IMG/VR virus record: IMGVR_UViG_3300025732_000080
Location: 1-43,389 of that record
Strand: one strand, 5' to 3'
From: a virus
DNA length: 43,389 nt
Made by a program: the position numbers and the translations under genes. Positions within the stretch are counted from its first letter, which is position 1; every line of letters starts with the position of its first letter. The notes below the pieces were generated by a model that was not told the origin of the DNA, did not search any database, and was given only the letters and a program-made list of their open reading frames with translations. Shown here piece by piece: positions 15,989 to 24,075 of this stretch.

Positions 15989-17134
15989 TTAAGGTATTGA
16001 CGTTTGAATTAATAAAGGTTCTTTGCAGCTTAGACAAGCCGTGCCACTTTTCCTAACATATTGTTTCATCATATCAGCGATCGACGCAATCCGCTTTTCA
16101 TAATCACCAGTGATTTTATCGCCTAATGAGGAAACACCCCCCGAAAATTTACGAATATAATAATCTGCCTCACTCTTAGCCAAATCGACCCATTCGTTAA
16201 AACGGCCTGAAAACTTTGATTGTTCGTAAACTTGTATTCCCATTTGATACATTACGGCCTCTGCTATTTCATTTTGATATTGACAAAAAAGCCAATCATA
16301 AGAGCAAAGGCAACTAACCTGGTATCCGAATAGATTAAAATTAGCAGATTGACAAACCGGTTCCAGGAATTTTGTACCATCTTCCAAAGAGTCTTGATAG
16401 CCTAAACTTAAATAGTATTCTTCTGCCGTTTCAAAGCCGTTTTCTTCCAAAAACTCTTCGGTAGGTTCTTCACATTCAATGTCGCCACCTTCGACCGTTT
16501 CAATAGAATAAACATTTGCACATTTATTGCATCCACATAGCCCTGTATCGCAATTAGTTAAACAGCATCCAGGATTCTCATAAGCCACCACTCCGTTGCA
16601 AAGGCGCATCCAAAATTCACCTGTCGAACTTTCAAAAGTATAGTTTATTTTCTTTCGATTTAACCCCCTTGTAAAGGCTAAATTCATTTTAGTTTCCTTT
16701 TCACCATCCAAAATAACGGCCTCTACCGTAAAATCACCATCCACGTACAACTCAATCCAATCTAAACGGTTTTGTCTGAAATTATCCCTGCATGAGTTTT
16801 CAATTCTTAAACCAATGGGAGTATTTTTAGCAAATGTTTTGCATATATTTTTGTCGCCCGACCATGTTTTTGTTACCACATCGAAAACCGGACTAAACGC
16901 AAATTCCTTTTGCAGCGAAATTCTTAGATCGCTTACCGCTTTATGGATCGCTCCCTTTTCTGCATTTAATAAATACTGTTTGCCCGTTGCATCGTCATCC
17001 GCCACATTGGCCGCTTTTCTTAAACTAATTCCAATTAAATCAAGTGTAAAACCACTTGAGCCCTCGTATCCGCAATTACCCCCAACTCCGATTAAAGGCA
17101 AAGTAAAGCAATCCAGTATTTTATTTTCAGCCAT
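15989..17134 (-). CDS. Uncharacterised Cys-rich structural protein (381 aa)
   Basis: The N-terminal half is a beta-rich region (RLDWIELYVDGDFTVEAVILD). A Cys-rich centre (about 192-208: GCCLTNCDTGLCGCNKCANV) could bind metal. The C-terminal half is helical, with a basic stretch (DYEKRIASIADMMKQYVRK) and CLSCKE. It lies between the metalloprotease and small connector-type genes, so a neck or tail protein is plausible. No family recognised. Confidence 0.7.
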   Translation of the reverse strand: MAENKILDCFTLPLIGVGGNCGYEGSSGFTLDLIGISLRKAANVADDDATGKQYLLNAEKGAIHKAVSDLRISLQKEFAFSPVFDVVTKTWSGDKNICKTFAKNTPIGLRIENSCRDNFRQNRLDWIELYVDGDFTVEAVILDGEKETKMNLAFTRGLNRKKINYTFESSTGEFWMRLCNGVVAYENPGCCLTNCDTGLCGCNKCANVYSIETVEGGDIECEEPTEEFLEENGFETAEEYYLSLGYQDSLEDGTKFLEPVCQSANFNLFGYQVSCLCSYDWLFCQYQNEIAEAVMYQMGIQVYEQSKFSGRFNEWVDLAKSEADYYIRKFSGGVSSLGDKITGDYEKRIASIADMMKQYVRKSGTACLSCKEPLLIQTSIP

Positions 17135-17876
17135 GCAGATACTTTATTAATTGGTCTTTAATTTTCATGCTATTTGTTTCAGGTGTTATTCCAAAGTGTT
17201 TTAAAACGTTTGCAAAAACAATTGAAGGAATAAAATTCTTATACTTTTTAAAATTTATAACATCCTTACAGAAATCAAATATAGTACTTTTTTCTGAAAC
17301 ATCGGGCAATTTTTTGATCCGTTCCATTTCACTTTTATAGCGGTCTTTTATTGCTTTGATCGTATCTTCTGTAAAGTGAATTTTGTCATCTGTTTGATAT
17401 TGCCAATACAAAATATCTTCTTTAAAATCTGAATGTTCAAAGCCTAAAGCGTGTAAGGCTTCATGCACAAATACTTTTTTAAGATTGTATTCCTGACCTG
17501 GTTTATCCATTTCAGCCCAACGGTAATGGTCGTTAAAAAACATATCCGAACTATGCTGAAAACTCTCACCATAATTCGCATAAGCATAAGCCAACGTATT
17601 GCCGCTAAATTTATTCGGCAGCCCTGCGCTTGTGTTATTGTAAAATCCTATTAAAATACTTGCCTGACTTTTGTCGCTTGTTGACTTAAATTGTATTGGG
17701 TGAAAATGCTGCTCTAAAATCTTAAATCCATTCTCAAAGGCCATTACTACCTTCATTTTGTCCATATCAGCAGTTAGTCTATCTTCATGGATATGCCATA
17801 AGATATACCCTTCTTTATGGCTTACCACACTACTATTTGGAATTGATTTTAAATTAAGACTTTGAGGTAAGCACAT
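17127..17876 (-). CDS. Matrixin-like zinc metalloprotease
   Basis: 249 residues. The zinc site HEALHALGFEH (138-148) is the full HExxHxxGxxH signature of metzincins; upstream SSDMFFND resembles the matrixin strand before it. Metzincins cleave peptide bonds with one catalytic zinc held by three His and activated by the Glu. No signal peptide is visible, so the protein may act in the cell or ride in the virion. The gene overlaps the 381-residue gene by 8 bases and the 75-residue gene by 23. Possible jobs: capsid or tail maturation, or surface degradation during entry. Confidence 0.8.
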   Translation of the reverse strand: MCLPQSLNLKSIPNSSVVSHKEGYILWHIHEDRLTADMDKMKVVMAFENGFKILEQHFHPIQFKSTSDKSQASILIGFYNNTSAGLPNKFSGNTLAYAYANYGESFQHSSDMFFNDHYRWAEMDKPGQEYNLKKVFVHEALHALGFEHSDFKEDILYWQYQTDDKIHFTEDTIKAIKDRYKSEMERIKKLPDVSEKSTIFDFCKDVINFKKYKNFIPSIVFANVLKHFGITPETNSMKIKDQLIKYLHG

Positions 17877-18081
17877 TTCTTTTGCATTTAATTTGTTTAA
17901 TAGAATCTTCCATAGCCCTAAGTTCTTTCATTAAGTATTGTTCTTTGCGGATCATTTCAATTTGTTGATCTGAATGATCCATACGCCTTTTTTTTACCTT
18001 AGCTGAATCACTCTCAACGATAACGGCAGTTGAAAAAAACATAAAGACACAATACAAAGCAGTTATTTTTAAATCTATCAT
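17854..18081 (-). CDS. Membrane-anchored coiled-coil protein, possible spanin partner
   Basis: 75 residues: one N-terminal hydrophobic helix (ITALYCVFMFFSTAVIV) followed by a charged helical region (QQIEMIRKEQYLMKELRAMEDSIKQIK). Its ATG overlaps the stop of the 95-residue gene as ATGA. Two successive membrane-anchored coiled-coil proteins resemble a spanin pair, but there is no lipobox here, so this is tentative. The long overlap (23 bases) with the metalloprotease gene is notable. Confidence 0.5.
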   Translation of the reverse strand: MIDLKITALYCVFMFFSTAVIVESDSAKVKKRRMDHSDQQIEMIRKEQYLMKELRAMEDSIKQIKCKRNVLTSKS

Positions 18082-18365
18082 ATTCCTGTCTTTAAGTTTT
18101 CAAGTTCAATTTTTAATTCGATAAGCTTTATTAACATCGTATCAAGCCTTTTATTACAATTCTCAATGTCATTAAATCTATCTTTTTCGCAAATTTCTAA
18201 ACGGCTTTCACACCTTGTTAATTGATCTTTTATAAACTTGCTCCCGTTGCTTTCCGATGTTCGCCAATATGCAAAAATTACACTTATTGCCGTTGTCAAA
18301 ATAATGACAATAAACTGAATTTTACCATCGGTAAACTTTTCTTCAATTAGTTTTTTAAGGGTCAT
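18078..18365 (-). CDS. Membrane-anchored coiled-coil protein, possible i-spanin
   Basis: 95 residues: helix about 17-33 (IQFIVIILTTAISVIFAYW) then a long predicted coiled coil with three Cys (RCESRLEICEKDRFNDIENCNKRLDTM, about 51-77). An N-in topology with a periplasmic coiled coil is the design of inner-membrane spanins. No classic Rz sequence match, so the name rests on topology and on the following overlapping gene. Confidence 0.5.
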   Translation of the reverse strand: MTLKKLIEEKFTDGKIQFIVIILTTAISVIFAYWRTSESNGSKFIKDQLTRCESRLEICEKDRFNDIENCNKRLDTMLIKLIELKIELENLKTGI

Positions 18366-18371
18366 TTGTTC

Positions 18372-18821
18372 CTACTTTTTAAGGCCAAACGAAAACGTCT
18401 GTAAATTAATTATTTTGATTAAAGCCTTTGCCATTGCGTTCGGTATTGTAGGTGCTGTTCCTGTTTCTGTTTGCCCGTTATAAATTATAGTATATATGTA
18501 ATTTGTCCCATTAAATATATAATCTGATCTTGAAATTGAACCAATGCTATCTAAATATACATCCATTTCTCTTTTAGTCCAGCGTCTTACTAATGTAGTA
18601 TCTGAATTTTCAATGAAATCACCTGAAACACCATTTGCCGTTATATTTATAGTTTTATAACTTCCATCTTCGTATTGGCCTATTGTTTCATGTATATCAT
18701 TTGCCGCACCATCGTAATAACTTTGAAATTCTGCTATTTTGGGATATGCGCTTTTTGCAATCATTGCCGATTTTAAATCTAAAGCATTTTGATAATTTAC
18801 AAATTCTCTTTTACTTGCCAT
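18372..18821 (-). CDS. Uncharacterised 149-residue protein after the fibre
   Basis: Soluble, Ser/Thr/Asn-rich, alternating helix and strand (SDYIFNGTNYIYTIIYNGQTETG), with a basic start (MASKREFVNYQ). It lies 12 bases downstream of the large fibre gene, the usual place for a fibre assembly chaperone or small tip protein. That role is inference from position. Confidence 0.65.
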   Translation of the reverse strand: MASKREFVNYQNALDLKSAMIAKSAYPKIAEFQSYYDGAANDIHETIGQYEDGSYKTINITANGVSGDFIENSDTTLVRRWTKREMDVYLDSIGSISRSDYIFNGTNYIYTIIYNGQTETGTAPTIPNAMAKALIKIINLQTFSFGLKK

Positions 18822-18833
18822 GTTTTTAATTTT

Positions 18834-21800
18834 TTAAGGTAAAATATATTTTAACATATATTGATTAAGATAACAGTATCTTGTTGTTGTTCCAATATGT
18901 TTTCCAAACCAATTTTGAGAACCTACCGCATCAGTTGCAGGTATATTAGTTGTTAGCCTTCCCTTCATTACTCCGTTAATATAAAAGCGAACTTCGCTCT
19001 TTGCCTTATCTACTGCGACTTGTAAATCGTATGCTACATCTTCCGCAACTGCCACGCCTAAATCAACGGTGCTATATGTACCGCCTGTTGTTGCTGTTAC
19101 CCCTGTCCAATTTCCAGAGTTAAGACTGTCAGAATATACAATTGCCATTGCGTCTGTTCCTATAGGGTCTAAAATACCTTGATATAGATAACTTGCTTGG
19201 TCTATACTATCTTTAATCGCAAATATATATGCGAACCTTTGAGCTGAAGTACTTAAGTCAGAAAATGCTACTAATGATCTTGTAATTATATGGCCAGTTG
19301 TTAGATAACATGGCTCCACCATTCCCTTTGCAACTCCAACTATACAAAATCCCAATGTTGCGTTTGTACTCATCCTTACCGCTCCAAATGGAATAGTAGA
19401 AGAGGCCGGAACGACCGTATTAATCCCATTAAGAACTGTTTGTGTTACCTCTCCGTAGTCTCCTGCCGTTATTGATCCGAATTGTGTATTGTAAGTTATT
19501 GTTTTGTTTTCATCGTATCTATTTTGTGAAAGTATTTGCCACCTTGAGGTCGTCCCATCGTAAATAAATATTATAGAACTTTTAGGATATAAAATTATAT
19601 CAGTATTTGCATTTATTCTATTTGCAGCTGTTCCATCTGGATGCTCTCCTGGAAAATATATAGGGTAATCACCAACATTTATAAATGTCTTTTGCTCGCC
19701 ATCCGATTGCGAAACCATTGAAGTTATCGCCCTTATTCCATTATCACCGCTTATTCTTACAATTGACGCATTATCAAAACCAGTTGGATTGTAGTCATCC
19801 TGGTCAGAGGTAATTTGTGAAGGTGAAATTATACTTGTAACCGCTAACTGCGCTGTATCGCTCACACCATTTACAGTACTTGTTAATATACTTGTTGATC
19901 TATCATAACTAACCGTATGCCCTCCAATGACCAATGAAGTATCCGCAATTGCGTCAACCGTAGAAGTCAAAACATTCCCAGATAAGCTTAAAGTATTTGT
20001 AGTTGCCCCTCCAGTTGCAACTGTTATCTTTGTAGTATCTGAAACACCGTTAACCGCACTTGTTAAAATTTTATTTGTACTATCCCATGAGATTGTATGA
20101 TTGCCAATTACTAAACTTGTATCATAAATTCCATTTACCATTAATTGCATTATGTTGCCTGACAATTCCAAAGAATCTTTTAAAATTACGGTTGTACTTG
20201 CCGGAACTCCGTTTACGGTTGTAGTTAAAGTATTACCGACTACTCCGTTTGATAAATTATGAATGATTAATGTAGTATCAGTTTGATTATTTACCTCTAC
20301 TGTCATTATGTTACTTTGATTATCTAACATAATTTCACCAATTACTAACGATGTATCAATTACACCATCCACATTTGAGGTCATTGTATTTCCTGACAAA
20401 CTCAATGTGTTTGTAGTTGCGCCACCGCTTACCGTTTGCCACGTTGCCGTACTTCCGTTTGAAGTTAATACTTGCCCGTTTGATCCTTTATTTCCTGCTA
20501 TCTCAATATGCAAACTATCATCCACATCAATCATCATTTCATTAAATGATATAAGTTCAAAGGAATCCATTGTCATTCTCACTTTATGCCCTTCATTATT
20601 TGCAGCATAACGCAATGCCATTACGTTACTATCTACGCTCATAATATAATGGCTGTTGATCGCTGCCGTATGCTGCCCGAATGAATTTTTATTATTTTCA
20701 ATACTTAAAATTCCCCAATCTTCATTGATAGAATCGCCCCTTGTCAAGTGAATCCCATCGTGTATTGAAATTGATCTATCCCTTGTATTGTTTATTGAAG
20801 GAAATGTAGGCTGGTATCCGATTGTATAGAATTGAGACTTTGCAATGTGCGAATATGTAGAATCAGGAACCGAGCCAGAACCGGAATAAATACCATTCAA
20901 CCCCGTAACAAACGAAGTATCACTAACTCCATTCACCGAACTTGTCAAAATTTTATCTGTCGCATTCCAGGACAAAACATTTGAACCGATTACTAAGCTT
21001 GTATCTGTTACGTTATTTACTTCTGTTGTTAAAATATTTCCAGATAAATTAGTATTAAGTTCACCAATAACCAAAGTTGTATCTATTACTCCGTTAACTT
21101 CCGTTGTTATTGTATTGCCGCTTAGTGTTGTCGCTAACTCTCCAATGACTAATGAAGTATCATTAACACCATCCACATCACTTGTCAAAATGTTACCGGA
21201 TAAATCTAAGCTAACATCTGAAACGCCACCGCTTGAAACTAAGGCCGTATCTGTTACCCCATTTACCGTACTTGTTAAAATAGGATTTGAATAAGTCAGC
21301 ACATTTGTTGTCGATCCTAAAATTCCCGATAATTGCGCTGTATCGATAACCCCGTTAACGGAAGTTGTTAAAACTGTTCCGCTTAAACTTGACGTTACAT
21401 TTCCAATTACTAATGTAGTATCTGTTACATTATTTACCTCTGTCGTAATTACGTTGCCACTTAAATTAGTGTTTAACTCTCCAATAACTAAACTTGTATC
21501 AGTCAAACCATCTACATATAAATTCAATTCATTGCCGATTAAACCTAAATTTATAGAATCAGCACCGCCACCGCCTATCGTATCACAACAAGGATCAGCC
21601 CAAATAGCATAACTTCCATAAGAAGTTAAGACCTGACCATCCGTACCCCTTGTTCCGTTTATTTCAAGCCCGTAATTTGTCGTACTTGTAAATAGTGTGC
21701 CGTAAAATGTAGTCAAAGAATCCGGTTCCATGTATAAATATCCATACCCACCATTATAAAGCCTTAAATTATATTCTGAAATTGTTAGTCTGGTATCTGC

Positions 21801-22559
21801 TGCCGGAATACCAAACGGATTTTGCATTTTGAATAAAATGTCATCGCACGATATACGACCATATCCAAATAGACCTCCTGGCTTTTGCCCTCCATAAAAA
21901 TGCATCCCTTGTAATCCTATTCCAGACGAACCTACGATCATGCCCCTATCTGAATTATTTGTGCCTGGATGACTAGGGAAGTCTCCAAGCCAAAAACTTG
22001 AATCCTGCGAAACGTGCGCATAGGCCGTATCCGGAACCTCACCACTGCCCCCGTAAATTCCGTTACCGTCATCCCCGAATCCGTTTAATATAACTGTATT
22101 CCCGTTTGAAATTCCAAGCGATAATGTCGCACTATCCCAACTTAAAGTTTGATTATCAAAATCAGCACCTATAAGATAGTCTGCAATATGGCCATCATGG
22201 TCTAACAAATAAAGTGTATCCCCTGAAACGTCTAATTGATAGCCGAAATCAAAGCTATCTCCGTTCTCGTTAAATAGCGTATAAGTGCCGTTTTCATTAT
22301 CAATTAAATAAGTTGAATCCATGCCACCGCCTCCATTTATTAATTGTCGGAGTTGTGAAATATGAATACACCTATTTAATTTTCCGTTTAGTCCGTTCGT
22401 AATTACAAAACAACTATCGCACGGCTGCCCGTTGCTTGTTTTTAAACACCCCTCAAGCTGTATAAATTTTATTCCCTTACCATCTCTTTGATAGCTTTGT
22501 GCATTCAAAGCAAATGAAGCTAAACAAAAGAGAATCAAAAATTTTATTTTATTGCTCAT
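18834..22559 (-). CDS. Giant repetitive tail-fibre/adhesin with signal peptide
   Basis: 1241 residues, the longest gene in the window. Residues 1-20 form a Sec signal peptide (KFLILFCLASFALNAQ). Residues 24-130 are paralogous to the 615-residue secreted protein. Two long modules follow: about 169-556 and 557-907. Each starts IYxGSGxVPDxxYxH, contains a GxxGQVLTSxGSxAxW segment (303-320; 691-707), and ends in blocks of ~25-residue repeats LSGNxLTxxVNGVxDTSLVIG (337-555 and 717-907). The C terminus (about 1090-1241) looks like a LamG/concanavalin jelly roll, likely to bind glycan. A phage fibre with an export signal is unusual. Confidence 0.85.
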   Translation of the reverse strand: MSNKIKFLILFCLASFALNAQSYQRDGKGIKFIQLEGCLKTSNGQPCDSCFVITNGLNGKLNRCIHISQLRQLINGGGGMDSTYLIDNENGTYTLFNENGDSFDFGYQLDVSGDTLYLLDHDGHIADYLIGADFDNQTLSWDSATLSLGISNGNTVILNGFGDDGNGIYGGSGEVPDTAYAHVSQDSSFWLGDFPSHPGTNNSDRGMIVGSSGIGLQGMHFYGGQKPGGLFGYGRISCDDILFKMQNPFGIPAADTRLTISEYNLRLYNGGYGYLYMEPDSLTTFYGTLFTSTTNYGLEINGTRGTDGQVLTSYGSYAIWADPCCDTIGGGGADSINLGLIGNELNLYVDGLTDTSLVIGELNTNLSGNVITTEVNNVTDTTLVIGNVTSSLSGTVLTTSVNGVIDTAQLSGILGSTTNVLTYSNPILTSTVNGVTDTALVSSGGVSDVSLDLSGNILTSDVDGVNDTSLVIGELATTLSGNTITTEVNGVIDTTLVIGELNTNLSGNILTTEVNNVTDTSLVIGSNVLSWNATDKILTSSVNGVSDTSFVTGLNGIYSGSGSVPDSTYSHIAKSQFYTIGYQPTFPSINNTRDRSISIHDGIHLTRGDSINEDWGILSIENNKNSFGQHTAAINSHYIMSVDSNVMALRYAANNEGHKVRMTMDSFELISFNEMMIDVDDSLHIEIAGNKGSNGQVLTSNGSTATWQTVSGGATTNTLSLSGNTMTSNVDGVIDTSLVIGEIMLDNQSNIMTVEVNNQTDTTLIIHNLSNGVVGNTLTTTVNGVPASTTVILKDSLELSGNIMQLMVNGIYDTSLVIGNHTISWDSTNKILTSAVNGVSDTTKITVATGGATTNTLSLSGNVLTSTVDAIADTSLVIGGHTVSYDRSTSILTSTVNGVSDTAQLAVTSIISPSQITSDQDDYNPTGFDNASIVRISGDNGIRAITSMVSQSDGEQKTFINVGDYPIYFPGEHPDGTAANRINANTDIILYPKSSIIFIYDGTTSRWQILSQNRYDENKTITYNTQFGSITAGDYGEVTQTVLNGINTVVPASSTIPFGAVRMSTNATLGFCIVGVAKGMVEPCYLTTGHIITRSLVAFSDLSTSAQRFAYIFAIKDSIDQASYLYQGILDPIGTDAMAIVYSDSLNSGNWTGVTATTGGTYSTVDLGVAVAEDVAYDLQVAVDKAKSEVRFYINGVMKGRLTTNIPATDAVGSQNWFGKHIGTTTRYCYLNQYMLKYILP
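19839..20411 (-). repeat. Second block of fibre repeats
   Basis: About seven degenerate ~25-codon copies (residues 717-907 of the fibre) sharing the pattern LSGN.(L/M)T..V(N/D)GV.DTSLVIG. The DNA copies have diverged but still give related plus-strand words such as ACTAATGAAGTATC. Such arrays can recombine and change fibre length. Confidence 0.75.
20895..21551 (-). repeat. First block of fibre repeats
   Basis: About eight copies of the same ~25-codon unit (residues 337-555), for example NLSGNVITTEVNNVTD and NLSGNILTTEVNNVTD. Some adjacent copies are almost identical, which points to recent duplication. It is the counterpart of the block at 19839-20411 in the duplicated module. Confidence 0.75.
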
Positions 22560-22577
22560 ATTACTTTTTATTTTTTG

Positions 22578-22609
22578 TAAAAATGGGCTGCTTTTTTAGG
22601 GCAGCCCAT
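22578..22609 (-). terminator. Rho-independent terminator after the capsid gene
   Basis: Minus strand ATGGGCTGC (22609-22601) pairs with GCAGCCCAT (22591-22583), a perfect 9-bp stem with a 9-base loop, followed by TTTTACA. It lies between the major capsid gene and the fibre gene. Confidence 0.85.
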
Positions 22610-22645
22610 CCGCAAAAGCACAAAGACAGATAAGGAAGTATATTA

Positions 22646-23761
22646 TTATGCCACTCCGGCAGGTAATGCTAAATCTGCGCAATCCATCACATCACATCCG
22701 ATATTGTATGCTTGTCTTTGATTTGTGTCAAGGCATGAGCCGTACACCTCATCAGGCAAATTATACAAATCATATTGATAAGATAGAATCCAACGGATTT
22801 TTTCACATTCGTATTTCAATGTAAGATCAAAAATTTGACCAAACAAATTAACGGTTGTTCTTTCGATTCCTGGGCTTTGGATATGGTTTTGTGCCAAGTT
22901 TACATTTGACAAATAACGCATAATCCACAATGCACCAGGCGCCCATGTTAACAATGGAGCGGTGAAAGTTTCATCTACCAACGCCTGAACGTTTGAATCC
23001 CACCATGTGTTAACCCCGTTTGGTAACACATAGCCACCAGGACTAAGCGAAGGGCTAAGATTAAGAGATTGATTGTAAGCAAATATATGATCGCCACCAA
23101 CTGCTAAAATTCCACCAGTTGTTTGCATTTTTTGATATTCCAAAAGTGGAACAGTCCAGCCTACTGGCTGCGCTTCCAACCTGGATGCACTTGCTGCCAA
23201 CAAATTAATAGTTGCAGGGCTAACTTTTGAATCCGTGCCGTTTGAATAATTACCCATTGCCGCTAAAGCTTTGGTAACTAAATCCAATTCAACGCTATTC
23301 AAAATTGATATTGCGGCCTTTCCAATTTCTCTGTTCAAAGTTTCTGCAATTGTTCCTTGGCAAAGACAATGAACATCTGATGGTTCAACGGTTCCTGCTT
23401 TATGATAGGCCGATTCGATTCTTACATCTACTTGTACACGGTCATCATTAGGGCTATTTGTATTTGAATCCGTACAAATGTTTCCAGCTCCTGCACTTGC
23501 AGTTCCGCATTGAGGTTTATCTACCCAAAGTTTGAGCGAACAAACGCCTTCGTCATCCGTAATATTAGGATTACCCCAATAACTCTCAATTGCTTGTTTC
23601 AAGCCTCCGTCAATACCGGCCATGTTTTGAGGGCTTTCCAACGCATTGAAAAGACCAAAGTTTCGTAAAATATTAAATGTGTTTGGAGCGTTTACCGCCA
23701 CCAATTGTTTTCTTAATTCTGCACAACACGTTGAAAGTGCAACATCTGCTGTTAAAGCCAT
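22646..23761 (-). CDS. Probable major capsid protein
   Basis: 371 residues. No short motif proves capsid identity, but position and expression signals do much: it follows portal, MuF-like and scaffold-type genes, and stands alone between strong terminators with its own promoter candidates, as expected for the most abundant virion protein. Its mixed alpha/beta composition with a long helix (AETLNREIGKAAISILNSVE, about 139-158) would suit an HK97 fold, but I cannot show this. Many Cys in the N-terminal third, which is unusual for a capsid. Confidence 0.65.
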   Translation of the reverse strand: MALTADVALSTCCAELRKQLVAVNAPNTFNILRNFGLFNALESPQNMAGIDGGLKQAIESYWGNPNITDDEGVCSLKLWVDKPQCGTASAGAGNICTDSNTNSPNDDRVQVDVRIESAYHKAGTVEPSDVHCLCQGTIAETLNREIGKAAISILNSVELDLVTKALAAMGNYSNGTDSKVSPATINLLAASASRLEAQPVGWTVPLLEYQKMQTTGGILAVGGDHIFAYNQSLNLSPSLSPGGYVLPNGVNTWWDSNVQALVDETFTAPLLTWAPGALWIMRYLSNVNLAQNHIQSPGIERTTVNLFGQIFDLTLKYECEKIRWILSYQYDLYNLPDEVYGSCLDTNQRQAYNIGCDVMDCADLALPAGVA

Positions 23762-23858
23762 GATTATAAATTTTAAAAGGTTAAAATAAATCTTGATGCT
23801 GCGCTAACTGTGGAATTTTGATAAGACTAATGGCTTCCACTTGCCACAAATGATAGTG

Positions 23859-23866
23859 CAAATATA
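23859..23866 (-). promoter_or_regulatory. -7 promoter element for the capsid gene
   Basis: The minus strand reads TATATTTG (TAnnTTTG box), about 98 bases before the capsid ATG and downstream of the terminator at 23943-23967. A TTTG 15 bases further upstream could be a -33 element, though the spacing is shorter than usual. Confidence 0.45.
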
Positions 23867-23935
23867 CAACAATTTTTAATACAAATATTTTTTAAAAAAA
23901 ATAAGTAGTATTTTACTTTAAACTTAAATAGTAAA

Positions 23936-23967
23936 ATAAAAAATCCGGCAGGTATGAGTTGCCGGAT
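23936..23967 (-). terminator. Rho-independent terminator upstream of capsid promoter
   Basis: Minus strand ATCCGGCA (23967-23960) pairs with TGCCGGAT (23950-23943), a perfect 8-bp stem with a 9-base loop, then TTTTTATTTT. It lies after the first -7 box, so it would also end any short RNA begun there. Confidence 0.85.
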
Positions 23968-24007
23968 CAAAACCAAAACTCAAAAATCAATGAAAAGGAA
24001 GACGTTG

Positions 24008-24015
24008 CAAATATA
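24008..24015 (-). promoter_or_regulatory. -7 promoter element between two terminators
   Basis: TATATTTG on the minus strand, just after the scaffold terminator and 41 bases before the next terminator stem. If used, it would give an RNA of about 60 bases ending at 23936-23967. No -33 box is seen, since the stem of the upstream terminator occupies that place. Confidence 0.3.
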
Positions 24016-24047
24016 ATAAAAAAGCCTGAACGTTTTAAGTTCAGGCT
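24016..24047 (-). terminator. Rho-independent terminator after the scaffold gene
   Basis: Minus strand AGCCTGAAC (24047-24039) pairs with GTTCAGGCT (24031-24023), a perfect 9-bp stem with a 7-base loop, then TTTTTTATTA. It closes the portal-MuF-scaffold operon. Confidence 0.85.
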
Positions 24048-24075
24048 AATTCGGTTAAAGGTAGCGAAATTCCGT

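Larger units (their letters stand above)
23762..24075 (-). promoter_or_regulatory. Capsid gene leader: two promoters alternating with two terminators
   Basis: This 314-bp gap holds, in transcription order: terminator 24047-24023, TATATTTG -7 box 24015-24008, terminator 23967-23943, TATATTTG -7 box 23866-23859 with a TTTG (23885-23882) 15 bases further upstream, and then a ~97-base leader to the capsid ATG. The first promoter could give only a short RNA ending at the second terminator. The second would drive capsid expression. No gene is visible in the gap. Confidence 0.5.

Noticed and set aside
19839-21551. Fibre repeats as a CRISPR-like array
   Set aside because: They are in frame, degenerate, and encode a consistent 25-residue protein repeat; no unique spacers.
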